Below are positions 26,526 through 36,095 of a stretch of 64,000 nucleotides of DNA, in pieces. The position numbers and the translations under genes are program-made. The DNA is from Chryseobacterium potabilaquae (GTDB lineage: Bacteria > Bacteroidota > Bacteroidia > Flavobacteriales > Weeksellaceae), in the NCBI RefSeq assembly GCF_902728265.1, contig NZ_CACVBR010000001.1:186001-250000 (forward strand). Direction: 5' to 3'. Each line of letters starts with the position of its first letter. The first letter of the stretch is position 1. Below the pieces are notes generated by a model. The model was not told the DNA's origin. It did not search any database and saw nothing but the letters and a program-made list of their open reading frames with translations.

Positions 26526-28895
26526 TTATTTTGTAATTTTTCTAATTATCAGTTGATTTCCTATTTTTATTTTCAAGAGATAATAGCCCGGAGCAACGGA
26601 AAATTTTATATTAGCTTGCCCTCCATTTAATTCTTTTACTAATCTTCCAGAACCATCATAGATGGATACTTTTTCTATTTTTTTCAAAGCCGATATCACA
26701 AATTCATCTGCTTCTCTATACACTTTCACCTCTTTTGATTCAGAGTTCAAACTTTCCAATACTTCTAAAGAAGGCTGTTTATATACTATCTCAAAGCGAT
26801 TAGAATTTTCTCCTTCCTGAGCGGAAAATGTATAGGATTCGTTTTGTAAATTTGTATATGTCCCGAACTGTTTATCATGAAGATAAATAGCTTGTTCCCC
26901 CGTAAATATTCCTTCTGTTCCATCTAGAGAAATAGTGAAACTACCCGACTCAAGATGTTTATTCCCTAAACGAATAATATCATTATCATTAAAAGGAATT
27001 CTTCGTCCTTGAATAATTACTTTTTCTGTGTCTGCTAAGCTATAGAAAGCATCCGAACCTAAGCTTAAAGCTTTCGAATCGTAAGAATCATAAGCTGAAG
27101 AAGCTCCTTGCATGTAAGATACCGCCTGAGTAGTAAAAGTTCCATAAGGAGCAGTTAACCTCAACCAATATTTACCTTCCTCATTACTCTCATTCGTCTT
27201 ATTATATGATACACCAGGAGAGGAATCCCTCATCGAATTATTGAAGACCAAATTTCCTGCACCTGACCCTTTTACAATCCATCCCTGGCCGAGTTTTGCT
27301 GTCGTATTAGTAGGGGCTGTGGTAGTAGGAGCTCCTACCCAAATTTGGCTCACTGCATTATAGGTCGAATAACCATTATTTTGTGTAGTATTTCCATTCT
27401 GGGTAATAACAGGATTTACGGAACTATCCCAAAACCAAAGAGTAGAGCCTATTAACGATTGATTGGCCAAGTAAAAGTTTCGAAGATTTATATTAGAAGG
27501 ATAAGGATTCCCTACCAAATTATAATTCAAACTGGCTATCGTAAGAGGTACACTAATATTTCCATTATTAGGTATTCCTGTAAAAGTTACTGGTGCACTA
27601 GCATTAGGAATCTTTATTGAATATCCTATTCCTGGTGTGGAATTGGTAGGATTAGTAAGGGTATTGTAGTAATTGGTTGCTGTATTATATGTCATAGCGT
27701 ATTGGGAAGTATAACCTGTATATAAAGTATATACATTCCTTTGCGTAATAGGAATTCCCCAGAAAACATACTTATCCACCTGAGCTCCATTATTTTTGTT
27801 TACAGAGAATGTTCCAGTACCATTGTATGTACTTCCAGTTCCTTGGATAAAGTTTCCTCCATCATTGATGGTTATATTTCCGCTTCCATTATAACTGCTG
27901 TTTCCACTTAAAGTATAAGTTCCCCCATTATTTAAAGTAATATTTCCTGAACCTGAATAAGAACTTCCTGAAGACTGAACTACGCTTTGGCTGCTTCCAA
28001 GCACAATACTTCCATTGTTAACCATATCTCCCGTGTTAACTGTTCCACTGGGTGAAAAAGTTCTTCCGTTGTTAACCGTGAGGGTTTGAGCAGTAAAACC
28101 AGCTCCCGAGTAGTTCCCATCAATAATCGCTATATAATCAATGGTAGGTACTCCGTTGCTCCAAGAACTGCCATTCCAGGTCGTGGTCGGAGGAGGAATC
28201 GCTCCTACATTAAAATCATCAAAAAAAGCCGAACCAATAATATTCTGACTGGAAACTATTTTAAAATCATTAAGAGGCATCGTACCTGTTGTCGCAGAAC
28301 CACCTGTCCCTTTTACCGTATTGGACCAAACATCATATTGGTCTGCAGCCAATGTTTGCAGAACTCCATTAGGACCTATATATTTGATAGAAGAAGAACC
28401 ATTATTAATATATACTGAAACAGTAATAAATTGGTTAGCAATCAAAAGACCCGTTCCCAATAATAAATCATACAGATTAACTTGGGTATGAATATTAGCT
28501 GCTGTAGGGGCCACAGTAGTCGTAGTAAAATTATCTCCTACATAAATAGAAGCCACGGAAGTGAGCCCTACTACAGAAGATAATTTATAATTGAATTTTA
28601 ATAAGACCGTATTGGAAGAAGAAGCAAAATCGGTCTTTGTGAGATATCCGTTTCTACCTAATCCCAATTTATCAAACTTCAAGGATCCGGTATCGATACT
28701 CCAAGTTGATACCGCAATCCCCGAAGATATGTTGATCGCATTAAAACGGTTAGCCGCTCCTGTAGCGTAATCTGAAACCGTATTAGAGGAACTGAAATCC
28801 TGTGTAAAATAGGTTTGTCCCAACAAAGGGGTACTCAACCCCAGTATTGCAAATACAGAAGCAATACGCATTTTTTGTCGTAATTTTGTAGTCAT
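26526..28895 (-). CDS. Secreted T9SS protein with Ser/Gly-rich repeat region
   Basis: The start at 28895 (MTTKLRQKMRIASVFAILGL) gives 789 residues with a normal signal peptide ending LLGQ; an ATG at 28964 would place 23 unlikely residues before it. A beta domain is followed by a repetitive tract of Asn/Gly/Ser modules (SGSGNITLNNGGTYTLSG, NGSGNITINDGGNFIQGTG, around residues 305-370), like autotransporter or T9SS passenger repeats. The end is a T9SS sorting domain (VKVYREADEFVISALKKIEK, GYYLLKIKIGNQLIIRKITK). It should be surface-attached or released. The function is unknown. Confidence 0.85.
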   Translation of the reverse strand: MTTKLRQKMRIASVFAILGLSTPLLGQTYFTQDFSSSNTVSDYATGAANRFNAINISSGIAVSTWSIDTGSLKFDKLGLGRNGYLTKTDFASSSNTVLLKFNYKLSSVVGLTSVASIYVGDNFTTTTVAPTAANIHTQVNLYDLLLGTGLLIANQFITVSVYINNGSSSIKYIGPNGVLQTLAADQYDVWSNTVKGTGGSATTGTMPLNDFKIVSSQNIIGSAFFDDFNVGAIPPPTTTWNGSSWSNGVPTIDYIAIIDGNYSGAGFTAQTLTVNNGRTFSPSGTVNTGDMVNNGSIVLGSSQSVVQSSGSSYSGSGNITLNNGGTYTLSGNSSYNGSGNITINDGGNFIQGTGSTYNGTGTFSVNKNNGAQVDKYVFWGIPITQRNVYTLYTGYTSQYAMTYNTATNYYNTLTNPTNSTPGIGYSIKIPNASAPVTFTGIPNNGNISVPLTIASLNYNLVGNPYPSNINLRNFYLANQSLIGSTLWFWDSSVNPVITQNGNTTQNNGYSTYNAVSQIWVGAPTTTAPTNTTAKLGQGWIVKGSGAGNLVFNNSMRDSSPGVSYNKTNESNEEGKYWLRLTAPYGTFTTQAVSYMQGASSAYDSYDSKALSLGSDAFYSLADTEKVIIQGRRIPFNDNDIIRLGNKHLESGSFTISLDGTEGIFTGEQAIYLHDKQFGTYTNLQNESYTFSAQEGENSNRFEIVYKQPSLEVLESLNSESKEVKVYREADEFVISALKKIEKVSIYDGSGRLVKELNGGQANIKFSVAPGYYLLKIKIGNQLIIRKITK

Positions 28896-28991
28896 GGTTA
28901 GTTGTAAAAAATTTAGTTTAGATAGATGAGGATGAAAGATTGGGTACAAAATTGATCCATACACTTATTTTTCTTATTCCCTCTCAAATCG

Positions 28992-29318
28992 CTACACCAA
29001 ATAGCGTTTTTTCCATTCTGCTACCGTGTGACGGCTAAGCTTAAAATGCCTTGCAACCTGGGTATTATTTAAATGATTCTTTTTCTGATAATCTAAAATT
29101 TGTAAGATACTCGCTTGATTATAGGATCGGTGACTTTGATCAAATCTATCGGTTTCTTGATCTACAGGACCAAATATCCGTTTATTGAGTTCAATAATAT
29201 CTAATACAGATAAATTTTCTTTATCCAAAAGACCTTGGCATTTACCTTTTTTTTCAGGGTATTTCTTTTCTAGAATATCACGAAAGATTAGTCGATAATT
29301 AACATTAGATTTTATCAT
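28992..29318 (-). CDS. Helix-turn-helix protein (108 residues)
   Basis: The C-terminal part HLNNTQVARHFKLSRHTVAE followed by WKKRYLV is a clear HTH of the transposase-OrfA/recombinase type. The N-terminal 60 residues are helical and not recognised. It could regulate the surface genes on either side or be a domesticated IS OrfA; no inverted repeats or catalytic partner lie beside it. It follows a second HTH protein by about 100 bp. Confidence 0.75.
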   Translation of the reverse strand: MIKSNVNYRLIFRDILEKKYPEKKGKCQGLLDKENLSVLDIIELNKRIFGPVDQETDRFDQSHRSYNQASILQILDYQKKNHLNNTQVARHFKLSRHTVAEWKKRYLV

Positions 29319-29420
29319 GTTTTATATTTTTTATAATTAATAATCAAAGGGAAATATCATAAAAAGCTCCATTATCATTATACAGAGTAAACATTCCCTA
29401 CGTTCTTTACTCAAAAAGAT

Positions 29421-29876
29421 TTAATCCTCAATCTTTTTATATTTATCCATCCATTTATTAAGGGTACTAGAGGGAATACCGTACACCTGAAGAACCTCTT
29501 TATATTGTTTTTCTCCAAGCTCCAAACTTTCCAGGATAAACTCAATCATTCCCCGAGTGTAAATATTTTTACGAAACTCACCCTTCTTTTTTTGAATAGT
29601 GACCTTCTCCGAATCTTTTGTATTCACTCTTGTCTGAGGAGAATACAAAATAAGATGCTCCGAATAAATCCGGAAAAAATCATACCCCAAAAGCTTACTC
29701 CAAATAAGCAAAATCTCTGTATCTAATGTTTCCGCAGTATACATATCGGAGACCTCCTTCTCACTACAATTAAAAGTCTTACAGAGAAAAGAAAGAGAAA
29801 GCCCATTCTCTATTACTTTCAGTTGAATTAAATCCCCTATATGGATATATTTGAAATTGATTTTTTTGTTAATCAT
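29421..29876 (-). CDS. Helix-turn-helix, transposase-OrfA-like protein
   Basis: The start at 29876 (MINKKINFKYIHIGDLIQLK) is preferred to the ATG at 29912, giving 151 residues. An N-terminal HTH-like part (LSLSFLCKTFNCSEKEVSDM) and a C-terminal one (KQYKEVLQVYGIPSSTLNKWM) frame a basic linker. This two-HTH layout occurs in small proteins of Bacteroidota often labelled transposase, but no DDE domain follows. One of the three related palindromes of the island lies 110 bp upstream. A regulatory role is plausible but unproven. Confidence 0.72.
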   Translation of the reverse strand: MINKKINFKYIHIGDLIQLKVIENGLSLSFLCKTFNCSEKEVSDMYTAETLDTEILLIWSKLLGYDFFRIYSEHLILYSPQTRVNTKDSEKVTIQKKKGEFRKNIYTRGMIEFILESLELGEKQYKEVLQVYGIPSSTLNKWMDKYKKIED

Positions 29877-29985
29877 AATGGTGTCTTTTTTATTTGTTTT
29901 AAGTGATATCACTTAAAATATGGAAGATAAAATCCTATTTCAAAATGATATTCAATAGGCTAACAAAGAATAACTGGAGTAAAGA

Positions 29986-30015
29986 GTTCAAAGGTTATTG
30001 GTATAACCCTTGAAC
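29986..30015. promoter_or_regulatory. Palindrome of the CCAAGGGTTA family (copy 1)
   Basis: The arms GTTCAAAGGTTAT and ATAACCCTTGAAC pair at 12 of 13 positions around TGGT. It is 110 bp upstream of the HTH gene at 29421-29876. Two related palindromes are at 33697 and 36812. It may be an operator, or a hairpin in the 5' untranslated RNA; it could also end the upstream FISUMP transcript. Confidence 0.5.
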
Positions 30016-30173
30016 AAGGATGCAAAATATAGAATGATCAACATTCTTTTTCTTTATCAGATTATTCCGGGAGCTATTACACTTCTTTATTACTCCAAAG
30101 CCACTCCCTATTCTAATCATTTCCTGGGCTTTTATTCGACTGAATTATACATCCCATATATAAACCTTTAATA

Positions 30174-32045
30174 CTATTCTGCTATACAACGAACCGGAAA
30201 CCCGTAAGTACGGTTAGAGGTAGCTGCTGCAGTAACTGTACCGCTGTCGAAGAACAGGTCATAACCGAAGGTATTGACCTCACTGGAACTCCAATAGTAG
30301 CCGTAGTAGCCACGGAAGTCCAAAGCCCCGTTAAAGCCGGAGCGTACCCCAGAAGCTGGAAGAGTAATCTTATTGGTTCCACAACTATACGACAAAGCAG
30401 AGCCAAAATTTGTAGGATCCAGCACAAATGTTCCTTGACGACTTACAGAATTGTTGTTCGCTAAGTTTACCCATTCTGTTCTTGTGGGAACACGGAAGCC
30501 CGCAGGGCAAGGATCTAAGCCAGTTTTGACAGGAGCTATTTCAGTACCTGAATTCCAAGCGCTATTAGGAGCATTTTGAGTATTCCACCCGCTGATTGCT
30601 GCAGGAGGAGTATCAACCGTGGCAACGGGAACTAAAATACCCCATTGGTAATAATTACCGTGAATTTCTTTTACTGCAACATGGGGATCTAAGCTCGTGT
30701 CAGCTCCCAAATTATGAGTAGCCCAGGCGTTTGCATTTCCACACATTACCACAGTACCACCACTGCCAGATGTAGATACTACTTTAGAAACATTACAAGA
30801 TATACTACCAAAATTAATGGGAATACTCATCGTAATAGCACTAGTTGGAGTACCTGTAATATTATAAACTAAATTCCCCGCACCTGTAGCCAAGGCTCCG
30901 GCAGGAAGAGTAAAGGTTAGTCCATTTTGATTAAATTGCTGTTGAGGATAAGTATCTCCATTACCTCCTAAATAAGGAACGGTAAGAGTACCGCTATAGG
31001 CTTGCCCTTGCGTAATAGCATTAGGCATAAACGTAGCGCTGCTACACGTAAGAGAAGTAACACTCGCCGTAAAATCATCCACAGGTACCGTAAATGTACA
31101 AGATTTTCCCGCTATCATAATATCAAAGCTTGCAGTACCCACTGCGGAAGGTGTTCCTGTAATCATGAGATGAAAGTTTCCATTACCGCTAGACAAACTT
31201 CCTCCCTGTAAATTAGCTATCAGACCGGTCACCCCTGCTGAATCAAACGCTCCAGCGAAATATGTTCCTCCATTACCTCCTGTATAAGGGATCGTAGTAG
31301 TTACTCCACTGGCTGCAATTCCTGAATGCAAAGTTCCCGTGGTGGTACTTCCTGTACACTGAAGAACATCTATATCTCCTGTAGGAACATTCGTAGAACA
31401 CAAAGATCCCCATTTAGGCACTGATGGATCCATAGAATCATTTACCATAATACATCCCATCCCTCCAAAACAATCCGTACAATAGATCACAAGGGCTCGG
31501 GCAGGAAATTGTATCGCATCCATCTGGACCTTTGTCATACGAGGAGGTAAAAATCCATCTGTTGTACTGGTCAAATCCAATATAGCGGAAGGATCAGGGG
31601 AAGAAGTTCCCATACCAATTCTTCCACCCGTAAAACCTAAATTATTCCCATCCATTGTAACATGACGTGAGCTGGTCAACGTCCCATCAGTTCTATAAAT
31701 TGTACCCACACTTCCTAATTTATCCCATCTATTCTCATAACCATCAAAGTAATAAAACCCAAAGTCATTGATATTCTGTGTTTGACCTGTTTGTTTATCC
31801 AAATCTGCAGGTTCATATACATATACCATAGATCCATGCTGATCCATACTGTATACATTAGAAGCTATAGCAGCAAACAATTGATTTCCAGTAAGACGGG
31901 GGACAATAACCCCTTCTGCTGTGCTTCCATCGGTATTTTTTGCTGTAACGTCAAGGGTAGCCTTCGGAGAGATCGTATTGACTCCTACCTGACCAAAAGC
32001 CGTTGCTCCAAAAAGCATGTAAAATAATAAGTTTGTTTTCTTCAT
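30174..32045 (-). CDS. Secreted FISUMP-domain protein (623 residues)
   Basis: A signal peptide (MKKTNLLFYMLFGATAFGQ) leads to VGVNTISPKATLDVTAKNTD. Beta modules follow (GFYYFDGYENRWDKLG, near residue 100), then two copies of a 95-residue repeat (TGTLHSGIAASGVTTTIPYT and AYSGTLTVPYLGGNGDTYPQ). A C-terminal Fibrobacter-succinogenes-major-paralogous (FISUMP) domain completes it: NAWATHNLGADTS, GNYYQWGI, DPCPAGFRVPTRTEW and the closing GFPVRCIAE. The domain is complete. It is a secreted or surface protein of unknown function; the same architecture recurs at 34051. Confidence 0.88.
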   Translation of the reverse strand: MKKTNLLFYMLFGATAFGQVGVNTISPKATLDVTAKNTDGSTAEGVIVPRLTGNQLFAAIASNVYSMDQHGSMVYVYEPADLDKQTGQTQNINDFGFYYFDGYENRWDKLGSVGTIYRTDGTLTSSRHVTMDGNNLGFTGGRIGMGTSSPDPSAILDLTSTTDGFLPPRMTKVQMDAIQFPARALVIYCTDCFGGMGCIMVNDSMDPSVPKWGSLCSTNVPTGDIDVLQCTGSTTTGTLHSGIAASGVTTTIPYTGGNGGTYFAGAFDSAGVTGLIANLQGGSLSSGNGNFHLMITGTPSAVGTASFDIMIAGKSCTFTVPVDDFTASVTSLTCSSATFMPNAITQGQAYSGTLTVPYLGGNGDTYPQQQFNQNGLTFTLPAGALATGAGNLVYNITGTPTSAITMSIPINFGSISCNVSKVVSTSGSGGTVVMCGNANAWATHNLGADTSLDPHVAVKEIHGNYYQWGILVPVATVDTPPAAISGWNTQNAPNSAWNSGTEIAPVKTGLDPCPAGFRVPTRTEWVNLANNNSVSRQGTFVLDPTNFGSALSYSCGTNKITLPASGVRSGFNGALDFRGYYGYYWSSSEVNTFGYDLFFDSGTVTAAATSNRTYGFPVRCIAE

Positions 32046-32221
32046 TGTTATAGTCTGTTAATTTAATTCTTATCATAAGAGAATTTTACATAGTAATTAT
32101 CTTTATAATTCATAGTTTTTAAAAAAGAGAACAGAGTTTAAATTGAAATATCATTCTTTGAATTTTTCTTAATTTTTTTAAATCTAATGTGGCTATCACA
32201 ATGAGGCTTTTTATTTTATCG

Positions 32222-32872
32222 CTATCCCTTACAATATGGAAGAAAAACCTTTTTCCCATTATTATACTCTATCAAGTCTACCAAAGAATGGACGTTGAGT
32301 TTCTTAAAAAGCCGCTTTTTATATATACTTACTGTAGATTGGTGAAGCCCTAAGGCATTAGCAATTTCTAGAGGTCCACTTCCTTTGAGTAAATAACAAT
32401 ACACTTGTTTTTCTCTCTCAGATAAAATCTCTAATCCTACACGAGAAAAGGACTTGAGTTGATTTTTGTGGATCAAATCATACAGCAATTCCTGCTGATA
32501 ATAATACCCACGTGTAAAAATAGAAGCAAGAGCAGTACGGATTTCGGATTCTTCATCGGACTTATAGACAAAAGCTTCGGCTCCCTCATAAAGATAACGA
32601 AGCATTACATCTTCTTTACAAGCGGTAAAAATCATAATTTTAAGATTCGAACTCCTCTCTTTTATCTTTTTTACCGGAGAATCATACACATCACCTAAGA
32701 GGGCAATATCCAAAATAAGAAGTATATACTCTTTTTTTTCCACCAGCTTCATAAGCTCCTCCTTATTATATGCTCTATCTATTACAATATCTTGACTCAT
32801 ACTTTTTAAAATAAAAGTCATCCCTTCCATAGACACACAATGCTCATCCGCAATAAGTACCATTTTATTCAT
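32222..32872 (-). CDS. Orphan LuxR/NarL-type response regulator
   Basis: This 216-residue protein has a receiver domain with phospho-acceptor Asp55 (ILLILDIALLGD), the acidic patch reduced to LIADEH, and a conserved Lys in AFVYKSDEE. Residues 150-205 are a LuxR HTH (LSEREKQVYCYLLKGSGPLE, LGLHQSTVSIYKKRLFKKLN). No histidine kinase is in the window. It lies upstream of the FISUMP gene with a 176-bp gap on the same strand and may control the surface-protein genes; that is inference from position. Confidence 0.9.
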   Translation of the reverse strand: MNKMVLIADEHCVSMEGMTFILKSMSQDIVIDRAYNKEELMKLVEKKEYILLILDIALLGDVYDSPVKKIKERSSNLKIMIFTACKEDVMLRYLYEGAEAFVYKSDEESEIRTALASIFTRGYYYQQELLYDLIHKNQLKSFSRVGLEILSEREKQVYCYLLKGSGPLEIANALGLHQSTVSIYKKRLFKKLNVHSLVDLIEYNNGKKVFLPYCKG

Positions 32873-33358
32873 TGTTTTATCTTTATTTAATGATATTCAT
32901 TCATTTTAGAATACAGGTCAGTTATTCATGGGCAAACTCATTGTGTCGGGTTAAATCTTTTCTTTTAAAGTTTATAATACTTAGCCTACACTTTTGTATT
33001 ACTCTCATTTGCATGGAATAGATATGAAAGAGAATTTTTTCTTCTTATCTTTTGACCGAATACAGAAGAAATATTATAGGTAACCCATCTAATCTTGGTT
33101 CAACCAGATCATGTATTCTTATTATTAAAAACCGGGAAGGAACGATGAAAACCTTCCCAGATAAAAAAACTTATGATAAAAACTAACTGAAAGCGATTTT
33201 ATCCTTTATGAAAGTCAGAATTATTTTTTAAGATGGAAGCCTAAATAAAACCCACCATAACTCCCTAAATGTTAAAAAAATTGTATTATGTTTATTAATT
33301 CTATGTGAAATATTAGTAGGAAAAATATTTTGAAGTTTCTAACTCTTTTTTATTTACA
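32873..33358. other. Intergenic region with one terminator
   Basis: There is no gene in these 486 bp. A hairpin terminator lies at 33134-33158; the rest should contain the promoter of the response regulator, for which no consensus match is seen. Confidence 0.5.
33134..33158 (-). terminator. Rho-independent terminator
   Basis: The arms GGGAAGG (33134-33140) and CCTTCCC (33152-33158) are perfect complements, followed on the minus strand by GGTTTTTAAT. It would end transcripts coming from the 79-residue gene at 33359 or from further upstream. Confidence 0.55.
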
Positions 33359-33598
33359 TCATTTTTTCAAAGAAAAATATTCTAAAGTACCTTGATTAGA
33401 AGCTTGGGTTTCAAAAATAATATCCAATTCTTCTTCCACTTCTTTAATATTACTTTCTATATCCTTCAGTTGATTTATTTCTGTCCCATCAAGTTGCTGT
33501 GACTCTATGGCTTTCATCGTTTCTTTAAGACAGTACAAATCCAATATCGTTTGGATAAATAAGATCGAACATTGATTTTCATCCTTTATATTTTTCAT
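33359..33598 (-). CDS. Small hypothetical protein (79 residues)
   Basis: The protein is acidic and helical: SILFIQTILDLYCLKETMKA, then a coiled-coil-like stretch (GTEINQLKDIESNIKEVEEE) and a short tail. There is no signal peptide or recognised domain. It is preceded 99 bp upstream by the second palindrome of the island and followed by a terminator, which supports it as an independent gene. Confidence 0.6.
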   Translation of the reverse strand: MKNIKDENQCSILFIQTILDLYCLKETMKAIESQQLDGTEINQLKDIESNIKEVEEELDIIFETQASNQGTLEYFSLKK

Positions 33599-33696
33599 AT
33601 TCTTTTTTTGTGATTCTTTAATAATGGGTTTATCTAATTTTATGCTTTGCCAAAAAGTGTAAATTTATTTCTTCATGTATGTTCAAAATAATTAAA

Positions 33697-33726
33697 GTCC
33701 AAGGGCTAACAAATTAACCCTTGGAC
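33697..33726. promoter_or_regulatory. Palindrome of the CCAAGGGTTA family (copy 2)
   Basis: The arms GTCCAAGGGCTAA and TTAACCCTTGGAC pair at 12 of 13 positions around CAAA. It is 99 bp upstream of the 79-residue gene. It lies within the 452 bp between that gene and the FISUMP gene at 34051, which otherwise hold only a 9-bp inverted repeat (GTCAGTACA at 33812, TGTACTGAC at 33922). Confidence 0.5.
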
Positions 33727-34050
33727 AAAGGATTAAAGTGGTGACAAATTTTAATTACAAATAATGATTTTAATAAAAAATACTTATTATTATACAACAT
33801 CTGAGATATGCGTCAGTACAGTGAGAAACATATTCTGATTTTTCCAAAACTCAAATTATATGTGAAATTGGTTGTAGTGTAATGGACAACTTTAATAAAG
33901 TCCTTTAATATGTTCCCAAAATGTACTGACAGCACCTTGTAGATCCCATCATTTTCTATTAAATTCGATAAAATCCGTACGCTTTATACCACTGATACAT
34001 TAATTTTTTTAGAACTCTGTGGAACTAAGAAAATTAATATCTATAATATT

Positions 34051-36057
34051 TTATTCCGAAATACAACGTATTGTGTTTCCATTAGAACGCTGATATCCAC
34101 CAGCATAAAGATTTACAGACGATGAATCAAAAGTAAAGGTATAACCAAATGTACTACTGCTACCTGGAGTACTAGCAAAGTAATTACCAGATGCATTAAA
34201 GCCATAAATTTGCCCGACGAGCACACCTGATGCCATATTCGTTCTACGAAGTCCACCCGCAGGAAAAGTTAGCTTAGCATTATTTGATGAACAAGTAAGC
34301 ACTAAAGCTGCACCCAAATAGTCAAAACTATTAACATCAGAAGTAAAAGTCCCTATTAATGTTGCCGTATTATTATTATATAAGGTAGTCCATTCTGTAG
34401 CTGAAGGAACACGATAACCAGACGGACATGGATCATTGCCTACGTTTTTAATAGGAGAGGCTTCTGTTCCTAGATTCCATGAATTATCAGGTATAGCATT
34501 AGAATCATCCCATCCGCTCACAGGACCTAAATCCATTGCTGTACCTCTTACTGCACTTCTTCCCCATTGATAATAATTACCTATACTATTTACAGTAGGA
34601 TTATCCGGGTTCTGATTGGTATCTGCTCCGAGATTATATCTGCTCCAAGATTTGGAAGATCCACACATCACCACTGAATCCCCTGCTGTAACCACCCTAG
34701 TGAGGGTACAAGTTTGTCCACCAAAAGATATAGTAAAGCTGGCAATCCCGGAAGAAAGAGGTGTACCACTTATATGAATATTCAAGGACCCGCTACCATT
34801 CAATAAGGTATCTGCTTGAACTTGAGCGAAAAGCCCTAATACTCCCGTAGAAGGCACCAGTGGGCCTGCAGGAAAAGAAACACCGTTTCCTCCTAAATAA
34901 GGTAATAAAGTACCCACTCCTGAGGCTACTATTCCTTGGGTAAGAGTTCCCGTATCTACACCTGCACTACAATCAAGTACTAAAATCGTAGGATTTAAGC
35001 TTCCTACAGTAACTGTAAATGTACAACTTTGGCCTCCAAATGAAATAGCAAAACTAGCCGTGCCCGTCCCCGAAGGAGTTCCGGAAATAGCATAAGTAAG
35101 GGTTCCGTTACCACTAGCCAATGTTCCTGCTTGAAGGGTAGCTGTAAGACCCGTTACTCCTGTAGAAGATATAGCACCACCCGCAGGATAGGTTTCTCCA
35201 TTTCCTCCAGTATAAGGAACCTGTACACTTACTCCAGAAGCAGCTGCTCCTTCTGTAAGAGTGCCTGTTGTAGTGGCTCCCGCACAATTAAGTGTGGTAA
35301 TAGTAGGTGTAGTACCCCCAACAACAGGAAGAGTAAAGGCACAATTTTGGCCTACAAGAGTAAAATCAGCGGAACCCACACCAGAAGGGGTACCAGAAAT
35401 AATGTAAGTAAGCGTTCCATTTCCATTAGCTAATGTTCCTGCTTGTAATGTAGCAGTAAGCCCTGTTATCCCGGTAGAAGCGATTCCCGCACCAGCAGGA
35501 TAAGCAGTTCCATCCCCCCCTGTATAAGGAACCTGTACGCTCACTCCTGAAGCTGCTACTCCTGATGTAAGAGTACCCGTCATAGTTCTTCCAATACAAT
35601 CAATAGTAATATTAGAAGGATTTATTGGCCCGAAGGATGAGCATGTTCGAACAGGTCTCCAAGTACCTCCTGATATAACATTGGAAGGATTATCATAGTA
35701 CCAAAAACCACGACATAGGGTTCCTTCTGTAGAACCAACTCCCGCTACGCCCGTAACAGCCGTATTAAAAACCATAAAACCATCATAATAATAAGGATAG
35801 TTATTAGCCAGTCCAAAAGCCGCTTGAGAAAAAGCAGCAAATGTTGTTAAATCTGTATGTGGATATAATAATCCTTTACCCACATTAGGAGATAGATTAT
35901 AAGCAGGATTAGAAGAGGCATCAATAAATGCCGAACTATTTGCTGCCGCTTGATTATTTGCACTATTAGCTATTCGTACTTGCCCGTAAAAATAACCTAT
36001 CATGAGAAAGAATGCCATGGAGAGCACTTTTTCTAGATTAATAAATTTATTTTTCAT
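34051..36057 (-). CDS. Secreted FISUMP-domain protein with three 95-residue repeats (668 residues)
   Basis: A signal peptide (AFFLMIGYFYGQ near residue 25) precedes VRIANSANNQAAANSSAFID. Then come GFWYYDNPSNV, three tandem repeats from about residue 155 (MTGTLTSGVAASGVSVQVPY, TTGTLTEGAAASGVSVQVPY, DTGTLTQGIVASGVGTLLPY), each closed by a GQxCxFT/GQTCTLT strand, and a complete C-terminal FISUMP domain (SRYNLGADTNQNPD, NDPCPSGYRVPSATEW, SNGNTIRCISE). The repeats are close in sequence, so copy number may vary. It lies 38 bp after the 206-residue gene, probably in the same transcript. The function is unknown. Confidence 0.88.
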   Translation of the reverse strand: MKNKFINLEKVLSMAFFLMIGYFYGQVRIANSANNQAAANSSAFIDASSNPAYNLSPNVGKGLLYPHTDLTTFAAFSQAAFGLANNYPYYYDGFMVFNTAVTGVAGVGSTEGTLCRGFWYYDNPSNVISGGTWRPVRTCSSFGPINPSNITIDCIGRTMTGTLTSGVAASGVSVQVPYTGGDGTAYPAGAGIASTGITGLTATLQAGTLANGNGTLTYIISGTPSGVGSADFTLVGQNCAFTLPVVGGTTPTITTLNCAGATTTGTLTEGAAASGVSVQVPYTGGNGETYPAGGAISSTGVTGLTATLQAGTLASGNGTLTYAISGTPSGTGTASFAISFGGQSCTFTVTVGSLNPTILVLDCSAGVDTGTLTQGIVASGVGTLLPYLGGNGVSFPAGPLVPSTGVLGLFAQVQADTLLNGSGSLNIHISGTPLSSGIASFTISFGGQTCTLTRVVTAGDSVVMCGSSKSWSRYNLGADTNQNPDNPTVNSIGNYYQWGRSAVRGTAMDLGPVSGWDDSNAIPDNSWNLGTEASPIKNVGNDPCPSGYRVPSATEWTTLYNNNTATLIGTFTSDVNSFDYLGAALVLTCSSNNAKLTFPAGGLRRTNMASGVLVGQIYGFNASGNYFASTPGSSSTFGYTFTFDSSSVNLYAGGYQRSNGNTIRCISE

Positions 36058-36095
36058 TTTTTGTATGTTTTATTATAACTACACTTTTCACAAAG

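Noticed and set aside
33812..33930. Possible MITE with 9-bp inverted ends (GTCAGTACA/TGTACTGAC)
   Set aside because: The repeat is short, has no target duplication and could arise by chance in 119 bp of AT-rich DNA.
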